Shown here piece after piece: positions 58,489-64,000 of a DNA stretch of 64,000 nucleotides (position 1 is its first letter; the number at the start of each line of letters is the position of its first letter). The translations under genes and the position numbers were made by a program. Origin of the DNA: Primula veris (lineage: Eukaryota > Streptophyta > Magnoliopsida > Ericales > Primulaceae); assembly GCA_963682055.1 (NCBI GenBank), contig OY821742.1, positions 18,224,135-18,288,134 on the forward strand. The letters run 5' to 3'. The notes beneath the pieces are model-generated. The model saw nothing but the letters and a program-made list of their open reading frames with translations, was not told where the DNA came from and ran no database searches.

Positions 58489-58517
<29 letters not shown>
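58489..58517. repeat. C29 homopolymer, G29 on the ABCG transcript strand
   Basis: Twenty-nine consecutive C, followed by AACCACCCCCC. It lies about 60 bp past the ABCG stop codon, so it would be a G-rich tract in that gene's 3'UTR, able to form G-quadruplexes. The exact length may be unreliable in a homopolymer. Confidence 0.85.
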
Positions 58518-58519
<2 letters not shown>

Positions 58520-58577
58520 CCACCCCCCAAAACAATATTATAGAGAACTTGAATCAGTTTAATTTTTTTAGCAAGTT

Positions 58578-60907
58578 TTAGTGGATAGGAGAACTTAAGC
58601 CTTCTTGAGAAGATAAAGAGTAGGAAAATCTTTTTCGGAGGGAGGGCCTTTTGCTTAGATAACGAAGAGCTCTTTTTGTGTACAGAGAGCGAAAAAAAGG
58701 CGAAGCTCTTTCCTTGAACTTAAGAACAGCAAAGAAGATAAGTCTGTAACTTATGAGGATGAGTATTAATGCAAATAAGTCCCACCACTTTGAATGATCC
58801 AACGAAATCCCAAACATTTTTGTAATCACATATTCACCTGTCAACTTGGCATCACCTGGGACTAATGGTTCAAACTCGAGCCCGAGCAAATCGTTCTTAT
58901 AGGCACCCTGCATTTTTCTCATAATAGTTTTTCAATATCAATAAACAACCAATTGTCACGGAATATGACCTGTTTTACAGTTTCGGTGAGGATTTTTATG
59001 AAAAATTAGGGTTAATTAGTGTATCTTCATATTTCCATTTTGTTGCTCAAACCAATAGAAGTTTGCAATTAGTATTTTATCATTACAGAAAAGGAAAATC
59101 ATCAGTTGGGATAAGAGTTTTGTAGCTCAAACCAATACAGGAAAGTTTTGATAGAATAGTGAAGCGACCAAAGTGATAAGAGTTATTTGTAAAAAAAATC
59201 TGGTTTTCTTATTTAATACGGAGTAATATTCTAGCGTATGATTTGCACTTATTTTGTAGGTTATTTTACGAAATTGTCATTTAACTCTGGCAAATCACTC
59301 AATCCAGGTTCCCTCCTTCAATGATTTCAGTTAGCAATTACATTTAAGTAATACAACAAATACATCATTTAAAAGATGTAAGTACCTGGATCGACCATGC
59401 TCCATAGCTAATATAAGAAATGGGATATCGCCAAAATATTTTTGGAAGGTCAGGTAGCAACCGGAAGAACCCTGCTGCCATCATCATTATTCCCTGTATA
59501 TGCATATCAATCATTTATTAGCTATGTAATTTTATTTTTTTCTGTAGTAGTTAATACATAAGCCATTAAAACCCAAAATGGACGAATATACATAGGAAAA
59601 TGCTCTTTGCACGGAAAATTATCCAGAAGGTACCATTTGTATGATTTCAAGAGTTAACCTTTGGCCCTTCAAGGTACTTTTTGGTTAAATTTTCGGTCAG
59701 GAATTCAGAGCTCTAATAAACAAAACAGAAGCAATTTCTTACTATTATTCCGGCGCCTGTTACGATTCCCATCAAGAAATTTGGAACCAATGAGGCCACG
59801 ACCATCATACAACTTTCTATGACCGATATACAGAGGAAAATATTGCAACAAAAGTAAGCATAATGAGAAAATCCTGGCCTGAATTTCACCATGAAATATG
59901 TAATAGTCCCACTACTGGTTGCAATCGCAGCCAAGAAAGGGAACGAAGATATGAAATTCGATATAATGAACACTGCAACTCCATAGTGTCCATTAAGTCT
60001 TTCCTTGTAAAATACCTGAAATAGTAAATTTCCTTGAGAACCAGGCTCCGAAGAAGATCCTTAATGTAATGTAACAGTGGCCAATTGTATAGAATAAACT
60101 GGATGAAAGTGTAATGAAGCAGAAATGATGGACAGGGATTACAGAATGCTAGCATATATGTGAATGCAATCCACGTATAGAGGTAAGCAGGAATAATTAA
60201 AAGGATAAATGCAATTCTGACAAAAAAATCTTCTCTACTACTTCTTCTTCCTTTTTTAAAATCTTATTAAAGAGGATCTCTTATTTCATACCTACTGCCG
60301 TTACACGGCTCAAACCCTGCACTTCCTATTTGATAGTGCGGGCTCTAGGCCACTAGGCTATTCCTAGTGGGTTAATCTTCTTTACTAGAACAAGTACCAA
60401 AACTGTACTTTTGTGTATACCTAGCTACCATCACTTTGTCGTAATTTATTTGTACTTTAACACACTTTGTAATCTGGCTGGAAACTTCTTGAATTTTTTT
60501 AACCGAATCAGTTATAAATTTGTACCTATTTCAGTTATACTTATCCATTGGGCAGTGAAATTTACATAGTTTGTATGTATAATTAATTGTCATTAAAATA
60601 TGTAATCGTTAGTTAGACTTACTCTCATTTCCTCGATGAAAGATGGGAAGCCACCGATGGACATAAATGTCATAAATCCTGAGATGAAACCACCACAAGC
60701 TCCCCGAGCATATATTGCGGTATAACCGTTACCCACATCAAAGAATATCGTACCGACACAGAAAGATAATGCTATATATATTATTAGTCGCATCCAGTAA
60801 TATCCTATGTCCCGTGACATGTTCAAGGATGATTTCCTTGTCAAAGTAGTCAGCTGCTTCCACCACCCAGCTCCAGTTGTGATTCGTCTTTCTATTTCAG
60901 CTCCTTC
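58578..60907 (-). CDS. ABCG half-transporter, membrane-domain half only (5' exons not seen)
   Basis: Four minus-strand exons are proposed: 60907-60623, 60015-59743, 59493-59386 and 58907-58578. Each is a multiple of three with GT-AG ends and the frame stays open to the stop at 58578, 331 aa in all. The phrases [85 protein letters not shown] and [20 protein letters not shown], and the end [13 protein letters not shown], match the Arabidopsis ABCG11/ABCG12/ABCG13/ABCG15 group. These plasma-membrane proteins export cuticular lipids (wax, cutin, sporopollenin precursors). About six membrane segments are visible in hydrophobic runs. The Walker A, signature and Walker B motifs of the nucleotide-binding half are missing: upstream of 60907 lies an intron and then a retrotransposon LTR at 61332. 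The gene may continue beyond the window or have lost its 5' half. Confidence 0.85.
60235..60373 (-). mobile_element. tRNA-derived SINE, about 139 bp, in an ABCG intron
   Basis: Minus strand: an A box (TAGCCTAGTGG) is followed by CCTAGAGCCCGC, then a B box (GGGTTTGAGCC), the layout of a pol III promoter. The flanks AATCTTCT (60227-60234 and 60374-60381) are identical, an 8-bp or longer target duplication. Tail is purine-rich (AAAAAAGGAAGAAGAAG). Confidence 0.6.
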
Positions 60908-60909
60908 CT

Positions 60910-61331
60910 ACACAACAACAACAAAATAGTTAGCAATAACAATAGTTAGCAATAAATGAAGTTACTTCAAGTGAGGGAAATGTTGTTGCTCTGTTGGCAT
61001 CCGTGAAATTTAGCTTTCATGATGGATGCATATATATATAATTAGGCTTTCGCTCTTCAATTTGTTCTTTGATTTCATCTTTAGAACTTAGGTAACAACA
61101 AATCAAAATAACTTTTTATGTGCTTTGTGTCTCAATCCCTGGGGCGAAGCCAAGATTATATATAATTTGGGTGCCGGAACTTACATAAAGACCAAATTAT
61201 AGTAAAAATACACAGCAAATATTTAAAATATAATGATAATGGGTGGCGTGCCCCTCCGATAGTCACCACTTAGCTTTCTCTGTCTATATAATCCATGGTT
61301 TTACCTTTCATGTAATTAACTTGGAAAACAT
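60910..61331 (-). other. Intron or upstream remnant between ABCG exons and the LTR
   Basis: Sequence upstream of the acceptor TTGTGTAG (60909-60908). It includes a scrap resembling hAT-like repeats (CTGGGGCGAAGCCAAG at 61139 and GGGTGGCGTGCCCCTCCG near 61241). No coding exon is seen. Confidence 0.4.
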
Positions 61332-62847
61332 TGTTGGTTTCCGTGTACGAAATAACAATTAATAATAAATAAAGGACTAAACAGTAATTAAATAAAACCA
61401 GTGTAATCTTTATTAATTTCCAAATGAAATACAATAAATTGATTACAACATGTAAGTACTGAAATGTAAATAAAAAACAAACGTTATCAGATTATTATCA
61501 ATTAATAATCTGATGTACTGTTTTGTAATTAAAAAAAACTGCCGGACTGGAAAGTAAAAACTTAACAGCCGGACTGTTCTGTTATGAATTTAAAATACAG
61601 GACTGAATTGAAACTAATCTAATTACAGAATTAAATTACAGAATTGAAATTTCAGAACAGAAACAGAACTTTAAAATAATTACAGAATAGTACAAACAGA
61701 AAAGAAAAGCTACAGCTAAGGACAGAATATTAAAAAACTGAAATTAAAATACTGAATTGAAAGGACAGAATGTAAAACTGAATTTAAATGTGGAAAAAAT
61801 AAACGGACAGAATGTAAAATTAAACGGACGAGGCTACTGTTAACAGTATGCCCTTAACCGATATTCGCCCAACCACCTTAAGGTTTCTGGTTGCGTTGGC
61901 GCTTCGATCCCAAGGTACAACGTCTCTCGAAAGACTCGCCGGAAACTGGCGACGAGTCTAAGTCGAACTGTTGGTGGGTGGTTCTCTCTGGTTCTAAATG
62001 CTATGGAAAAAAATATGCAGCTTTTGGTTAGAGAGAAGATACTGATTTGAATGTATGAAATGTGAAGGGATGGCTGCCTCTTTATAGAGAATTCTGAAAC
62101 CGCAAAATTGAATGTGGTCATTTAATTCTGGGAGTTACATCCCCAGAATCCGCCTCCATTACTGCTGGAGTTTCAACCTTTCTGGAACCCTAGGGACTGC
62201 TCTTGCAAATATGCAAAAGTCGCTTTTCAGATTTAGTACAAGACCCAAGACCCAAGACCCGAGACATTCCCCATTCCCCAAATCCCAAATCCCAAATCCC
62301 GCATCCCGCATCCCGCATCCCGCGGCCCGCGTCCCGCGTCCCGCGTCCCGCGTCCCGCGTCCCGCGTCCCGCGTCCCGCGTCCCGCGTCCCGCGTCCCGA
62401 GGCCCGAGGCCCGAGTCCCGAGTCCCGAGTCCCGAGACCCGAGCGAGCGAGCGCGTGTGTGGTACACACTAACCCACTCATGGGTATGTGGACTTAATTA
62501 GTTTACCAACTACATGTGATGGGTTTGTATATATAGAGTGAAAATCAACCTTGATTTTCCAATGTGGGATAACCCTCATGGTTTATTCCCACTCTCTACC
62601 CCATTTTCCAGATTTCGGTTTTTCCCTCTTTCGAGTACCAACATTCGAGTCCAATTATCATTCACACCATTCCTCCGAATTGGTCATGCGATATACCGTT
62701 GCGAAGCTCGTCGCACGAGCTACTCAAACGCATAGAGTATGGCCTCAGAAAAACTGAGGAGTCGCATTAAAAATTGACTCAAAGTTGGTCCCTGACCACT
62801 TTGGAAAAACATGTTTAAGCTACATGTTTTTTCCTATTTTTCCAACA
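61332..62847 (-). repeat. 3' LTR of a minus-strand Copia element, about 1516 bp
   Basis: The ends are TGTTGG (61332) and CCAACA (62847), a TG..CA pair. On the minus strand the LTR starts right after the purine tract CATGTGGGGGAT. A TATA-like CTATATATACAAAC lies at about 62526-62540 on that strand. It contains a 7-bp minisatellite (62239-62452). The 5 bp outside the left end are AACAT; the partner is beyond the window. Confidence 0.75.
62239..62452. repeat. Heptanucleotide minisatellite in the LTR, about 30 units
   Basis: Units drift in order along the array: CAAGACC, then TTCCCCA, AATCCCA, CATCCCG, a central block of about ten CGTCCCG, then AGGCCCG and AGTCCCG. This gives long open frames in most phases (62112-62501 and others), which are artefacts of the repeat. 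Confidence 0.9.
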
Positions 62848-63404
62848 ATCCCCCACATGAATGCAATTGGCTCGAAAGCCCATGTCCTAAATGCAAATCA
62901 AGAGAACCGCAAAAGTTCACTGCCTAAGGTCAGGTAGCGCGCGCCTTGAACCTGCCGTAGCGAAGTACCACCCAGAATACTGCTATTAGGTAGCGGTAAA
63001 GCTTTGAACCATCAAGCTTTGTGTATCCCAGAATGGCACCCGCACAGTGCCCTCTCTACCCACGTACTAGGCCCTTTGGTTGTTGTCCATATTTGGCCTG
63101 GACTGCCTTGGCAACTTCAACTCAGTGCTCTAGTGAATTAGCCCAAGCTCATCACATGGTACCGGCCTTACACACTAGTTATAGGTGTTCCAAGTCGAAA
63201 GTGTCCTGACTCATTTTACTCGACCGTCGAGTTACTTGGATAATTAAGAGCCTCAAGCTCACCCTTACAATGGTACAGGTCTATCACTCTGTCACCGCGG
63301 AGATGGGCTGGGAACTCCAGGTTCCCGAGTGCTTTGTTCGGTTGCCCCCACAGTTCAGTTTCCCTTTGAACCTATCAGGAAAGATTCCGTTTAGGTTGGG
63401 TTGC
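62848..63404 (-). mobile_element. Copia element, untranslated part between RNase H and 3' LTR
   Basis: No open frame. The purine tract (minus strand CATGTGGGGGAT) ends at 62848. The rest is non-coding 3' sequence of the element. Confidence 0.6.
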
Positions 63405-64000
63405 CTATGGGGGGGCCACCAATTTAATGGGCTTTAATCCCATTCCGTTCGATGACGTCTCGACTCCCACTTGAGTCAAGCCTTTAGTTAATGGATCCGC
63501 TATGTTTTCCTTTGATCTTACAAAATCTAAGGATACCACACCATTGGATAACAATTCTCTTACGGATTTATGTCTCCGACGTATATGTCGAGACTTTCCA
63601 TTATACATATGATCCTGAGCCCGCGCAATAGCTGATTGACTATCACAATGCACGCTTATTGCGGGAACAGGTTTCGGCCACATTGGAATTCCTTCCAATA
63701 GACTTCTCAGCCAGTCTGCCTCTTCGGTTGCTAAGTCTAACGCTATGAATTCTGATTCCATAGTTGACCTTGCAATCATGTCTGTTTGGAGGATCTCCAA
63801 GACATAGCAGCTCCTCCCATTATAAACACATATCCACTCGTGGATCTTGTGCTATTGGAGTCTGATATCCAGTTGGCATCTGAATACCCTTCCAGTACCG
63901 CTGGATATCTGGTATAGTGCAGCCCGTAATCGGCTGAAAACCTCATATATCTGAGAAGTTTCATTACGGCCTTCCAGTGTTCCTCATTTGGATTACTGGT
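63405..64000 (-). pseudogene. Copia polyprotein 3' end: RNase H domain with a frameshift
   Basis: The minus strand reads [15 protein letters not shown] and [21 protein letters not shown] to SWRSSKQT, then in a different frame IARSTMESEFIALDLATEEA, ISVHCDSQSAIA and KSRHIRRRHKSVREL. These are the typical Copia RNase H blocks, with its acidic residues in YSDANW, TMESEF and HCDSQS. A one-base loss in CAGACATGATTGC near 63778 separates the two frames, where intact elements read KQT(C)(I)A. The reading continues past the window edge. The element is therefore probably inactive in this copy. Confidence 0.85.

Noticed and set aside
62112..62501. Long overlapping open frames on both strands rich in Pro-Arg-Ala-Ser
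   Set aside because: They come from the 7-bp minisatellite in the LTR, which has no stop codons in several phases; no start context or domain.

Overview
This window is nuclear DNA of a flowering plant, most likely a eudicot. The evidence is AT-rich intergenic DNA, short T-rich GT-AG introns, plant-specific families (GRAS, F-box/FBD, ABCG half-transporter) and a dense load of plant transposons (Copia, MULE, CACTA, hAT-like and PIF-like elements, SINEs). No species-diagnostic gene was recognised. All coordinates were read by eye, so splice sites are proposals, supported where reading frames join.

Layout: 1-2612 is the 3' end of a Copia-like LTR element without a coding region. 5212-6849 is a broken F-box/FBD gene. 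8014-9411 (minus) is an intact SCL3-type GRAS regulator. 11.8-21.3 kb is a nested transposon block: an hAT-like element holding a small CACTA MITE, then a second hAT-like frame holding a PIF-like element and a 6.5-kb MULE that landed at the 5' end of a tRNA-Ala-like sequence. 22778-26980 is a 4.2-kb non-autonomous CACTA element with exon-like remnants. 31.5-40.9 kb is an RRP45-type exosome subunit gene (nine coding exons, 434 aa). 42896-44148 is a second broken F-box gene of the F-box-associated type. 48665-54359 is a TRAUCO/ASH2-like SPRY gene (three coding exons, 381 aa). 57421-58420 is a 4 x 250-bp tandem array. 58578-60907 (minus) is the membrane-domain half of an ABCG transporter. 61332-64000 is a minus-strand Copia element whose 1.5-kb LTR lies just upstream of the ABCG exons.

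The most unusual object is the MULE at 14202-20735. It has an exact 9-bp target duplication, ~256-bp terminal inverted repeats about 98% identical, an uninterrupted 874-aa transposase with DDE, SWIM and zinc-knuckle motifs, and a second uninterrupted 447-aa ORF that resembles a plant transposon-associated protein rather than any usual MULE partner. About three dozen copies of a palindrome-like motif (CGACCGATCG and variants) lie in three arrays: the two ends and the space between the genes. The two ORFs read in the same direction, and each is followed by an array with the same leader, which suggests a two-cassette element. It is probably young and possibly still autonomous.

Among host genes, the notable points are a tandem duplication that placed two extra open copies of a SPRY exon end inside TRAUCO intron 1, a promoter-proximal stretch shared by the RRP45 and TRAUCO genes, a C29 tract just past the ABCG stop codon, and two unrelated F-box genes both damaged at the same place in the F-box.
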